A stretch of 50,579 nucleotides of DNA from DATJGF01 sp035495315 (GTDB lineage: Bacteria; Verrucomicrobiota; Verrucomicrobiia; Limisphaerales; UBA8199): contig DATJGF010000086.1 in NCBI GenBank assembly GCA_035495315.1, positions 1 to 50,579 of the forward strand, read 5' to 3'. How positions within the stretch are numbered: position 1 is the stretch's first letter; the number at the start of each line of letters is the position of its first letter. A program made the translations under genes and the position numbers. Below the pieces are notes generated by a model. It made no database searches. It was given only the letters and a program-made list of their open reading frames with translations, and was not told the DNA's origin. Shown one piece after another: positions 31,807 to 39,782 of the stretch.

Positions 31807-33209
31807 CTTTTTGCCTCTATCGTTTTGCCATAACCAAACAACCGGTTGCGTTTGATGACTTCGACGATTTGAGGCGGGACCGTTTGTTCCCAGGCGTCAT
31901 CGCCGGTTTGCATCGCGGCGAGGACATCGCGACGGCGAATGCGGACCAATTCCGGATCAAATTTCCGAATGCCCTGGATGTAGCGATTTTCCAAGAGATG
32001 GGTATAGAGATGCTTCAGGTGCGGTGCGACGTGGTAATTGTCGGCGGTGACCAGCTTGCCGGAATCCAATTCCAAATGCGGATAGACGTAGAGTCGGGCC
32101 GGGTTTTTAAAAAGCTGGCCGAGACCGCCGAGCATCCCTCCTTCGCTCTCGTTATAAAAACTTTCGTCAAAGATTTCCTTCAGGTTTGAGGCACCCAAGG
32201 CGATGCCGAGCGGGCGCTTGGTGTAACGGGAAAGATAAGCCGCCAAACGATGGAAACGGCGGAAATTGGAGACGAGGACGGTTTGGCCCAGCGCCCTCAG
32301 GGTTTCGGCGCGTTCCAGAAAGTCGGCGGAATCGATGACTTCATCGGTAGTGAGGTGACGAAGGGTCATTTCCATCAGAACGACGGGTGGTTCGCCGGCC
32401 AGTTCAGGTTCGTGGACGAACTGCTCCAGGCCGCGTTCCATGACATCAAGAGTGGCCTTGGTGACCGGGCGGAAACTTCCGCGCTGCACCAGCACGGGTT
32501 TATTGTAGAGGGCTTCGGCCCATTGGATGGCTTCGCCTTGAGCGGTGAACATCGCGGCCTCGGTCAGGCCTTCGCGGACGAGCTGCAACGCCATCAGGCG
32601 GTCATCGATGCCGGCGAAAGCAGGCCCGGCGAACCGGATCATATCGACCTCGACACGTTCCCAGGTGAGGTTATCGAGCAACGATCGGATGAGGATGTCG
32701 GGTTGGCGGTGAGAGTAAAAGGTGGCATGGACGAGGTTGACGCCGATGGCGCCCAAGGCTTCCTGTTGGCGCACGTGCTCTTTGTCGAGCATGCGCACGT
32801 GGATGTAGATCTCGGAGGCATCGGCACCTGGTTCCGCTTGAAACTTTATGCCGAGCCAACCGTGGCCTTCCTCACGCCGTGTAGTTACAGTGTTGGCAAA
32901 GGCAAAAAACGCGGTAGTGGCGCCGCGCTTGTCCTCGAGGCGTTCCAGCAGCAAATCGTATTCGTAATCCAGCATCGCCTTGAGGCGCCGTCGGCTGACG
33001 TAGCGTTCGGTGGGACCATAAATGGCGTCGCTGACCGCCATGTCATAGGCCGAAATGGTTTTGGCGACAGTTTTTGCGGCGCCGCCGACGCGGAAAAACC
33101 AGCGCGCAACCTCCTGGCCCGCGCCGATCTCGGCAAACGTGCCATAGCGCTTGGCGTCGAGGTTGATCTGCAGCGCTTTCTGACTGGTATCCAGTTTTTC
33201 CGTCACCAT
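31800..33209 (-). CDS. Conserved protein of unknown function (FAEIGAGQEVARWFF family)
   Basis: A 469-aa cytoplasmic protein without signal peptide or membrane segments. It opens with KALQINLDAKRYGTFAEIGA and QEVARWFFRVGGAAKTVAKT, then ISAYDMAVSDAIYG, ERYVSRRRLKAMLDYEYDLL, GHGWLGIKFQAEPGADASEI, QQEALGAIGVNLVHATFY and VLVSNFRRFHRLAAYLSRYT. I recognise these as a widespread, strongly conserved family in Bacteroidetes, Verrucomicrobia and others; I recall database names such as nicotinate-nucleotide adenylyltransferase for it, but I see no HxGH nucleotidyltransferase motif and do not adopt that name. The gene stands alone, convergent with the bactofilin pair. That it is a real, conserved gene is secure; its role is open. 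Confidence 0.8.
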   Translation of the reverse strand: MVTEKLDTSQKALQINLDAKRYGTFAEIGAGQEVARWFFRVGGAAKTVAKTISAYDMAVSDAIYGPTERYVSRRRLKAMLDYEYDLLLERLEDKRGATTAFFAFANTVTTRREEGHGWLGIKFQAEPGADASEIYIHVRMLDKEHVRQQEALGAIGVNLVHATFYSHRQPDILIRSLLDNLTWERVEVDMIRFAGPAFAGIDDRLMALQLVREGLTEAAMFTAQGEAIQWAEALYNKPVLVQRGSFRPVTKATLDVMERGLEQFVHEPELAGEPPVVLMEMTLRHLTTDEVIDSADFLERAETLRALGQTVLVSNFRRFHRLAAYLSRYTKRPLGIALGASNLKEIFDESFYNESEGGMLGGLGQLFKNPARLYVYPHLELDSGKLVTADNYHVAPHLKHLYTHLLENRYIQGIRKFDPELVRIRRRDVLAAMQTGDDAWEQTVPPQIVEVIKRNRLFGYGKTIEAKRD

Positions 33210-33416
33210 ATTGCGGAGCTACTATGACCCGGAAGTGGGGGCGAGGCGAGCGTGTTCTAGGGACGCGGTAAGAGAGGTGGGTTTATGAGGGACTACCGTT
33301 CATTGACCCGCCTGGATCGCCCTCGTCCTCGAAAATCCACAGAAGATCGAGGCCGACGACGACGAGGATGACGAACTAATGAGCCGCCGAGCCGGGTGTG
33401 TGGAGCGCGAGTCTAT

Positions 33417-33458
33417 GCAGTCTGGAAAGCCTGCGGTACGGCAGACAGGAATGTCTGC
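33417..33458. repeat. Two adjacent small hairpins
   Basis: gcag-tctggaaagc-ctgc (33417-33434) and gcagaca-ggaa-tgtctgc (33441-33458) form two back-to-back hairpins sharing the phrase gcag..ctgcg(g/c)tac. They lie in the 272-base gap 33210-33481, which otherwise holds no gene. They look like a short dispersed hairpin family. Confidence 0.6.
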
Positions 33459-33481
33459 GCTACAAATCTCTGCGCTACTCT

Positions 33482-33853
33482 CTAAACTCGAACGGAGTCG
33501 CGGTGGACGGTTTGAGGAGAAAAAGCGGGCAAACAGATCGCGAGGTATTCAGCGCCTTCATCGTTGGGCGTGCTGTATTGCACCCATTCGCCGGCATGGG
33601 CAATGACAGCTTGGCCGGCCGCAACGTCCAAAGCTCCTGTCTGGTGAGTCAGGCGCAGCAAGCCTTTGAGAACGACGGTGAATTCGTCGAACTCAGGCGT
33701 TTGGCCGGGTTCGCTCCAGCCGGCCGGGCTATGCATGTGTGCGACACTGAGGCGCGATTCGGCGGAATTGACGCGTCCAATGTATTCGTCAATGAGCTTT
33801 GGTTTGTTGCCTGCGGCCGTGATCCGCGTCGGAGAGGCGATAAGGGTTGGCAT
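33482..33853 (-). CDS. Small cupin-domain protein
   Basis: A 123-aa single-domain cupin. Cupin motif 1 is degenerate: HMHSPAGWSEPGQTPEFDEF, followed by TVVLKGLLRL; motif 2 is GQAVIAHAGEWVQYSTP. His and Glu residues that could hold one metal are present, but the exact canonical spacing is not. Single-domain cupins bind sugars, metals or signal molecules; no substrate can be given. It lies 40 bases downstream of the ICMT-like methyltransferase on the same strand, a probable two-gene operon. Confidence 0.8.
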   Translation of the reverse strand: MPTLIASPTRITAAGNKPKLIDEYIGRVNSAESRLSVAHMHSPAGWSEPGQTPEFDEFTVVLKGLLRLTHQTGALDVAAGQAVIAHAGEWVQYSTPNDEGAEYLAICLPAFSPQTVHRDSVRV

Positions 33854-33893
33854 GGAATTTTTTAAAATGGGAATAAGGGGTTTGGAAACATTG

Positions 33894-34415
33894 TCATAGC
33901 CAGCGAGGCACTTTGTTTTTGTAACTCAAGTACGCATTTCCGAATTTGTTTTCGAGGTAGCGTTCCTCGCGGCGGATTATGCCCCAGTCCACAACGAAAA
34001 GCATGGGGAGGAGCAATAGCAGGGGCCATACGGTGTTCAAGAGAGAGGTCAGGCCGATGTAAACCAGCACATTGGCGAGGTAGATTGGATTGCGGGTGAA
34101 GCGAAAAGGTCCATGGGTGACAATGGCCAGGGTCGGTTTACTTGGCAACACGTTGGTGCCGACGCGATGCATGGTTCTTTGGGCCCAATGCGCTATAGAC
34201 GCACCCGTCGCAAACATCATCGCACCGAAGATGCGGATCCAGACGAGCCCGCTCAGGCGGGTTGGCCAAAGCCAGTGCAACAGCAGACCAAGCAACAAGG
34301 TCCCGACATAAAGGATCGGCGGGAATACAATCACGCCAGGCGAGTCCTGCACAACGTCGTCCGCTGGGGCGGGTGGCATCGGAGCACTCGGGTTTGAAAT
34401 ACTATCGTTTTCCAT
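33894..34415 (-). CDS. Isoprenylcysteine carboxyl methyltransferase-like membrane protein
   Basis: A 173-aa membrane protein. After a 25-residue polar N-terminus come hydrophobic helices (PPILYVGTLLLGLLLHWLWP, VWIRIFGAMMFATGASIAHW, and a hairpin around YLANVLVYIGLTSLLNTVWP LLLLLPMLFVV). The SAM-site signature of the ICMT/PEMT family is clear: THGPFRFTRNPIYLANV, then the charged IIRREERYLENKFG. Relatives methylate isoprenylcysteine, phospholipid head groups or small molecules in the membrane; bacteria lack prenylated proteins, so another substrate is likely. The cupin gene follows after 40 bases. Confidence 0.87.
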   Translation of the reverse strand: MENDSISNPSAPMPPAPADDVVQDSPGVIVFPPILYVGTLLLGLLLHWLWPTRLSGLVWIRIFGAMMFATGASIAHWAQRTMHRVGTNVLPSKPTLAIVTHGPFRFTRNPIYLANVLVYIGLTSLLNTVWPLLLLLPMLFVVDWGIIRREERYLENKFGNAYLSYKNKVPRWL

Positions 34416-34503
34416 TCAGGTCTGATAACAGAAGCGGCATTCGTCGCAAATGGTCCGAAAGTTCTACCCAGCGTTTTGGCAAAACGATTAAACTTCGTGG
34501 CTA

Positions 34504-35223
34504 ATGTGCCAGGGCCGGATATCTTCGGACCGCTTGAGTGGCGGCATTACTCATTTAACGTTTGATTGCTACGGAACACTGATCGATTGGGAGCAAGGTT
34601 TATTGAGTGCGCTGAAACCGTGGCTGGTTCGGTCGGGTGGCAAGGCCTCTGCGGAAGGGCTGCTACGCAGTTTTGTGACTCATGAGGCCCGCATTGAAGC
34701 TGGACCCTGGAGGCTATATCGAGAAGTATTGCGAGGAGTGATGTCGGGAATCGCCTTTGACTTGGGAATCGCATTGCGTGAGAGCGATGCGGGCTTATTA
34801 GCTGACTCGCTTCCGAGTTGGCCGCCGTTTCCCGATACCGTGTCGGGGTTAACTGCCCTTTCGAAAGCCTATAAGCTGGTGATTGTCTCAAATATCGACG
34901 ATGACCTAATCACCGCGACGCAGAAGGAGTTGAAGGTAACCTTTGCTGAAGTGATCACGGCCGAGCAAGTAAGGAGCTACAAACCGGCCATGGCGCATTT
35001 TCGAGAGGTGCCACGCCGGCTTGGCGTTCCCATTGGCAGGATTCTGCACGTGGCGCAAAGTTTGTATCACGATCACGCACCTGCTCAGCGGCTTGGATTT
35101 CGAACGGCCTGGGTGAAACGGCCAAGTCTGCTGTCGGGCACCGGGCTTGCTCCCGAAGCTCACGTCCAGCCAAATCTGGTGTTCCCGGATCTGAAAACCC
35201 TGGCGGCAGCACTAGTCTCGTGA
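34504..35223 (+). CDS. HAD hydrolase, 2-haloacid dehalogenase-like
   Basis: A 239-aa HAD-superfamily enzyme of the type II haloacid dehalogenase group. Motif I with nucleophile Asp is LTFDCYGTLIDWEQGL; motif II is LVIVSNIDDDLI; the Lys/motif III part is VRSYKPAMAHFREV; the late acidic motif is weak, reading LHVAQSLYHDHAPAQRLGFR where S-x-x-x-x-D would be usual. Substrate unknown; such proteins also act as general phosphatases. It is divergent from the ICMT-like gene (88-base gap) and convergent with the methyltransferase to its right. Confidence 0.85.
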   Translation: MCQGRISSDRLSGGITHLTFDCYGTLIDWEQGLLSALKPWLVRSGGKASAEGLLRSFVTHEARIEAGPWRLYREVLRGVMSGIAFDLGIALRESDAGLLADSLPSWPPFPDTVSGLTALSKAYKLVIVSNIDDDLITATQKELKVTFAEVITAEQVRSYKPAMAHFREVPRRLGVPIGRILHVAQSLYHDHAPAQRLGFRTAWVKRPSLLSGTGLAPEAHVQPNLVFPDLKTLAAALVS

Positions 35224-35369
35224 CTAGTTAAGTTCCGCAACCCATCGGTCCGCTCACCTGTCTTCACCCTCAGTCTACCATTTTGTCGGCTCTGCCCGTT
35301 GTGACGATTTTGACAAAGTGAAGCAATAAAGTGCGCGAGAAAGTGCCTGTTGCGACCGCCTTCAGTTAC

Positions 35370-36137
35370 TCATGGCTTTTTTCGCGCAACCCGCAACGAG
35401 AGCGGCCAAACAACCAGGCGAGGGGAATTCGAATCGCCCCAGGCGCGGCCAAGTGATTCTGCCAGCGGCTCGATAGGATTGCTGCCTATGGCTTTAATGT
35501 ATCGGTTCGTGGCCGACCAAGTACTGAAGTACCCCAGCAACTGATCCAGGGTCCAACGCACTTCCATGCGAAAAGAGGGCGGTGTAATTTCAGGAAAGGG
35601 CAATTCGATCGTGCGATATCCGATTTCAGTCAATTTGCGCTCAGGCGGCCAGTAAGGTCCGACGATGTTCGAGTAAAAGTCCTGTACGAGTCCATCAACG
35701 GCATCACCTTCGACGCGATTGGTGGCGTAGGTCCAAACGGCAATGAATCCGCCGGGTTGCAGGACGCGTCTGGTTTCGGCGAAGAAGCGCTCGCGATCGA
35801 ACCAATGCAACGCTTGCGCGACGGTTATTAAACCGACCGAATTGTCCGGAAGCCCACTTTGCTCCGCTAAAGCGACGCGAAACTCGACGTTGTCGCGGCG
35901 CGACGCTGAACCAATCTGATCGGCGCTGGCGTCGGTCGCGATTACCTTCCGAAAGCGAGACGCCAAGTCCATCGTTGCCTGGCCACTGCCTGCGGCGCAG
36001 TCCCAAACGACCGCCTCGTGACCCACTAAAGCCGCGAGGTAGTCAAAAAGCGCAGCCGGATAGTGAGGACGAAAATGAGCATATCGCTTTGCGACAATCG
36101 AGAAATGATCGTGAAACTGGGAACTCATTAATTGCAT
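35370..36137 (-). CDS. Class I SAM-dependent methyltransferase
   Basis: About 255 aa, Methyltransf_11/UbiE-like. The start is at 36137 or the Met three codons later. SAM-binding motif I is VVWDCAAGSGQATMDLA; motif II-like acidic end is VIATDASADQIGSA; the post-II region is DNSVGLITVAQALHWFDRER, followed by LQPGGFIAVWTY. The family methylates many small molecules; the ALHWF motif is seen in a group related to yeast Tmt1 and to small-molecule methyltransferases. No neighbours point to a pathway. Confidence 0.88.
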   Translation of the reverse strand: MQLMSSQFHDHFSIVAKRYAHFRPHYPAALFDYLAALVGHEAVVWDCAAGSGQATMDLASRFRKVIATDASADQIGSASRRDNVEFRVALAEQSGLPDNSVGLITVAQALHWFDRERFFAETRRVLQPGGFIAVWTYATNRVEGDAVDGLVQDFYSNIVGPYWPPERKLTEIGYRTIELPFPEITPPSFRMEVRWTLDQLLGYFSTWSATNRYIKAIGSNPIEPLAESLGRAWGDSNSPRLVVWPLSLRVARKKP

Positions 36138-36502
36138 GTGTGTCGCCTATCGGCCCAGGGCTTTTTCTCGAAAAATCAGGAGAACGATGTTGCCCCGGCG
36201 GGCGATGGTTGCGTCGGAACATCATAAGTTTCATATACGATAGCCTGAAAGAGACGCAACCACCCAATACAAACGAGAAACTCACGGGCAGGGTTTTGCA
36301 AGTTTCTGGACTCGAGGGAGAGCCTGGTTCGTGCGTGGGCCTTGCGGCTGGAGGCTGTAGCGCGAAGCCGGGCCGATCGTGATTTGAATTCGCCATTCAT
36401 GGAAGTAGGACGCTTCAGGCGCGCAACTGTTCCCGCAAAATCGCCGAAACGAATGGGACTAAAGTCCCATTCCGGCCTCACGTGTTGATGAATTTGAAGA
36501 TG
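36138..36502. other. Intergenic region with a perfect hairpin
   Basis: About 365 bases between the methyltransferase start and the end of the monohaem gene, both on the minus strand. It should contain the methyltransferase promoter and the 3' end of the other transcript. The only clear structure is the 22-bp palindrome listed at 36451-36472. Confidence 0.5.
36451..36472. terminator. Perfect 22-bp palindrome, possible transcript end
   Basis: gaatgggact (36451-36460) and agtcccattc (36463-36472) pair exactly around aa. It lies 30 bases beyond the stop of the monohaem gene on the minus strand. Without a T-run it may be a dispersed hairpin rather than an intrinsic terminator. Confidence 0.5.
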
Positions 36503-38953
36503 TTACGGTCGTGTTACGTTTACCCTGAAGAACCGGGCGACATGGTAATCGAGTCCGGAAGTATCACGAACGGTAACGCTCTCGTTGGGTGAGCCAATGC
36601 GAGAAACTTCGCTAGCCTGAGCACTCAGCACGGAATTGGAGCTGGAATACGCGGCAATATCGGACCAGTCTGCCAGATTGGCTGATTCCTGGACGTGGTA
36701 GGTCACTCCGGTTTCGGCAGGACGCCGGACGAAGGTGATTTGCAGGTAATTGGTGCCCTGGGCGGCGACGATGTTCGGCATGAGGGTCGCATTGGTCTTC
36801 CAGTACTTGAGGAGTTCGATGAGTGCGAGCGGCGTGTTCGTTGGTGTTGGATTGCCGGCCTGAGTGATCTGGTTGATGCCGTGACAACTGGTGCAAGTCC
36901 GAATTTCTCCTGGAGCAAAGGTGAGCCAATAGCGTTCTCGAACTACGCCCACCCCATTGGTGTCTGCCAATTGCCAGCTTGTCGCGCGGCGGGCCGGGAC
37001 GATGGCGGCTTGCGAGCCGTCGGAGGCTATTTTCACGCTGGCGACGAGGGTGTCCGGTGCGGTGGGATTGTCGACCGCGGGTTCATGCAAATATTGGGCA
37101 AGGACTCTGCGGCCAATGCCCGGGTCACCGGGGGTGCCGTGATTAAGGCCGCGTAATTGGTCCGCTTGGAAGAGTTGCATCCAGGCGACATTATAAATCG
37201 TGCCGGAGGCACCGGTTGACTGGTGAGCGGTGCCGGCGACGCGTAGATTGAAAGGTTGTTGATGATCGGCATGGTCGCGGGTGGTCACATCGCGACTCAC
37301 GATGAGAGCCAGTTCATGGGTGCGGAGGTAACTCTGGAATGTGTTCATGTCTACGGCAGCAGCTGCAAAGGCTGCTTTTTCCGGCGCAGCGACCTGGAAC
37401 GAGCGACGAGCCCGGCGCGCTCGCGCGACGACTTCAACCGGGTCAAGTTCCCACAACAGGTTGGTCTGCGTCACCAGGTAATCGGGAGTCCAGTAGGTGG
37501 CGCGATTGGTCAGGCCGGAGGTCAAGAACGCGCCGGGTGCATAGAACCCATTGCTTAGCTGGAGGAATTTCAACCGGAAGTCGTAGCTGGAACTCGGATA
37601 CGCAGCCGAGCCACCATTATATTCGCTGAGCGCCCATGAGGTGTGCGACACGATGAGGTAGCCGTCGGTGGTCATCAAAGGATTGCGATAAAAACCGGTG
37701 TGATCCGGAGGAATGTTGGTGGGCGAATCGGCGGGAAAGCGGGTCGACAGCGGAGTCAGATACGCAATCTGCATTGCGTTTGCATTCAGGTTGGTGCCGC
37801 CGGTAAGCGAAATCAACTGGCCGCTGGCATGGGTGCCGAATTCCGGCGCATCAATGCCATAAAACAGGCCGGGCACGCGGGGGTCTTCCCGGATCTGCAG
37901 AAAGTTTTCAATCGTATTGGTGTTATAATGGTTTCCAAAATAGTAGAGGTCCTGGATGTTTGGATCGTTATTTAAGGCAGCGCTGGCATAACTCCCGCCC
38001 AATTCGTGACGGCCGACATGATTCACAGTTTCCTCCTCCGTTCCGTCTTCATTGATTTGCCAGGGGAAGAATTGATTGAAAACATGGCCGTTCAAGGGGG
38101 TGCCGGCGAGCAAATCAGTACGACCCGGCCGCGGTTCTGGAAAGATTTCAGCCAGATTTGTGGTGGTGACGGAACTGACTGATTCGTCGCTCCAGTTGAA
38201 GGCACCATAGGTGATCGTGCCTTCCTCAGCGTCGGTATCGGCTTGTTGATCGCGCTGCAAATGGTCCCAGCGCACGAAAATGACTCGGCCTGCGTTGTCG
38301 ATCAAAGGCGAGAACGCGCCACTGGGTGTGTGGGTTAAGAGAAAGAGGTCGCCGCTGGCCGGTTGCAAGCTCCACAACCCGGTGACGGTTGGCGCTTCTT
38401 CGTACTCATCCAATTGCGGATACAAATTGCGTTGGCCATTGCGCGGTCGGTCACTAGCAAAAATGATGCGGTCATCTGTGCCGTAGATCGGAGAGACATT
38501 ATTATAGTTGGTCGGTTGATTGGGGACCTTGGTGATAACCGGGACCGACGCAGGATCAGTGAAGTTGGTTATTTCATACAGCTGCCAATAACTGACGGTG
38601 GCGTAATCGTACAGAAACCGCGGCGCACCGATCACCATACTAAACACAGCTTTTTGCCCGCTCCAATGCATGCTGGGCGAGCGAACGGCGATGCCATTGG
38701 TGGATTGTGATCCCCAGTGACCATAACCAGCGGCCCTGGTGAGGTTCTTTAGTGTACCATCCGGATAACGAATATAGAGATCACCGCCGCGTCCACAACT
38801 GTCGAGGGTAGATTGCTGGTTGCCGAAGGTTGAGCCGATGCTGGTGAAGTCGCCTGGGATCGGGACTTGGGTGACGAAGAGAATGGAATTGGTGGGTCCG
38901 GCCAAGAGGGAGAAAGTGAGGAACCAGAACCCTGAAACCATAATCTTGTTCAT
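36503..38953 (-). CDS. Exported monohaem c-type protein, hydrazine-synthase-alpha-like
   Basis: 816 aa from the ATG at 38953, with a signal peptide (MVSGFWFLTFSLLAGPTNS). The first 550 residues have TolB/propeller-like strands (SPIYGTDDRIIFASDRPRNG, LWSLQPASGDLFLLTHTPSG, PLMTTDGYLIVSHTSW). A single haem c motif C-T-S-C-H-G lies at residues 687-691 (CxxCH), in RTCTSCHGINQITQAGNP. A C-terminal module (TYHVQESANLADWSD ... ARFFRVNVT) follows. The general plan, propeller plus late CxxCH, resembles HzsA-like proteins common in Planctomycetes and Verrucomicrobia outside anammox; I infer this from memory of the family. Nothing here supports hydrazine synthesis. Electron transfer or a surface redox role is plausible. 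It follows an ECF sigma gene on the same strand after about 140 bases. Confidence 0.75.
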   Translation of the reverse strand: MNKIMVSGFWFLTFSLLAGPTNSILFVTQVPIPGDFTSIGSTFGNQQSTLDSCGRGGDLYIRYPDGTLKNLTRAAGYGHWGSQSTNGIAVRSPSMHWSGQKAVFSMVIGAPRFLYDYATVSYWQLYEITNFTDPASVPVITKVPNQPTNYNNVSPIYGTDDRIIFASDRPRNGQRNLYPQLDEYEEAPTVTGLWSLQPASGDLFLLTHTPSGAFSPLIDNAGRVIFVRWDHLQRDQQADTDAEEGTITYGAFNWSDESVSSVTTTNLAEIFPEPRPGRTDLLAGTPLNGHVFNQFFPWQINEDGTEEETVNHVGRHELGGSYASAALNNDPNIQDLYYFGNHYNTNTIENFLQIREDPRVPGLFYGIDAPEFGTHASGQLISLTGGTNLNANAMQIAYLTPLSTRFPADSPTNIPPDHTGFYRNPLMTTDGYLIVSHTSWALSEYNGGSAAYPSSSYDFRLKFLQLSNGFYAPGAFLTSGLTNRATYWTPDYLVTQTNLLWELDPVEVVARARRARRSFQVAAPEKAAFAAAAVDMNTFQSYLRTHELALIVSRDVTTRDHADHQQPFNLRVAGTAHQSTGASGTIYNVAWMQLFQADQLRGLNHGTPGDPGIGRRVLAQYLHEPAVDNPTAPDTLVASVKIASDGSQAAIVPARRATSWQLADTNGVGVVRERYWLTFAPGEIRTCTSCHGINQITQAGNPTPTNTPLALIELLKYWKTNATLMPNIVAAQGTNYLQITFVRRPAETGVTYHVQESANLADWSDIAAYSSSNSVLSAQASEVSRIGSPNESVTVRDTSGLDYHVARFFRVNVTRP

Positions 38954-39094
38954 AAGCGCGGCTTGGAGCAGGTCAGATGCCAGCCGCAAGCGTGCAATCG
39001 ATTGATTCGGAGTAGCTTGCGAGAAGCAGGTATTTGCGCGTAATAGCGCATCTTACTCGCGCGGCGCTGGCAAAAGGGAAAGCCGCGGCGCTAT

Positions 39095-39754
39095 TTAACT
39101 ACACGGTTGCGCTAGAAGGGTAGAACAGGAGTCCCATTCCTGAGAGCACCGGCAAGACACGCTGACGTCGAATCGTTTTGGGGCGGCTTGATGGACCATT
39201 GCGTCAGCTCGCTCTTCACTGGCCGTATCAGGTTTGGCATTTGTCGCAGAAGCACTAGCCGGCAAGTCATGTGACAGAGCTTTCCTCAGCTGTGCGACGC
39301 CGCGAGCGATGCGCGATCGGACAGTGCCGATGGGGATCTCCAAAATTGAGGCAATTTCTTTATAAGAGTAATCTTCGAGGTAGAAGAGGGCGACGGCGGC
39401 CCGAAAGATCTCATCGATTCCGGCCAACATCGCGAGCACCTGCGCGGAGTCGACATGGTCTGCAAACTGCGGTGTCAATATTGGCAGTTGCTCTGTGACT
39501 TCGTCCAAGTCCTGGTGAGGAAACCGTGCTTCTTTTCGGCGTGCTTGGAGGAACGCGCGGTGCAGAGTAGTGAACAGCCAACATTTGATCTTGGAACGAT
39601 CACGTAGTTCGTGTCCTTTCCTGGCCCAGACCAGGAAAGTGTTCTGGGTCAAATCCTGCGCGTCAGATTCCGTTCGCGTCAGGCTCAGGGCGAACCTGAA
39701 AAGCGGGTCGTAATACTTGGAAACTATCGCTTCGAACTGATCGGTTGAGTTCAT
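39095..39754 (-). CDS. ECF-type RNA polymerase sigma factor
   Basis: A 219-aa sigma-70-family factor. Region 2 is FEAIVSKYYDPLFRFALSLT with SDAQDLTQNTFLVWARKG and IKCWLFTTLHRAFLQARRKE; region 4 is EIFRAAVALFYLEDYSYKEI with LEIPIGTVRSRIARGVAQLR. A tail of about 60 residues extends past region 4 and includes four Cys in SCRCSQEWDSCSTLLAQPCS, unusual for a minimal ECF factor and perhaps a built-in sensor or regulator. No anti-sigma factor is evident beside it. It lies 28 bases downstream of the LRR-FGE giant on the same strand, so co-transcription is likely, and upstream of the monohaem gene. Confidence 0.9.
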   Translation of the reverse strand: MNSTDQFEAIVSKYYDPLFRFALSLTRTESDAQDLTQNTFLVWARKGHELRDRSKIKCWLFTTLHRAFLQARRKEARFPHQDLDEVTEQLPILTPQFADHVDSAQVLAMLAGIDEIFRAAVALFYLEDYSYKEIASILEIPIGTVRSRIARGVAQLRKALSHDLPASASATNAKPDTASEERADAMVHQAAPKRFDVSVSCRCSQEWDSCSTLLAQPCS

Positions 39755-39782
39755 AGGTGACCTGCAGGGCAGGTTTTGAGGT

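Noticed and set aside
32250..33227. A 325-codon plus-strand open frame opposite the conserved unknown gene
   Set aside because: It mirrors a strongly conserved protein on the other strand, is rich in Gly/Asp/His typical of antisense frames, and has no family motif.
36503..38953. Hydrazine synthase as evidence for anammox
   Set aside because: Only one haem motif is present, no partner subunits are nearby, and HzsA-like proteins occur widely outside anammox bacteria.
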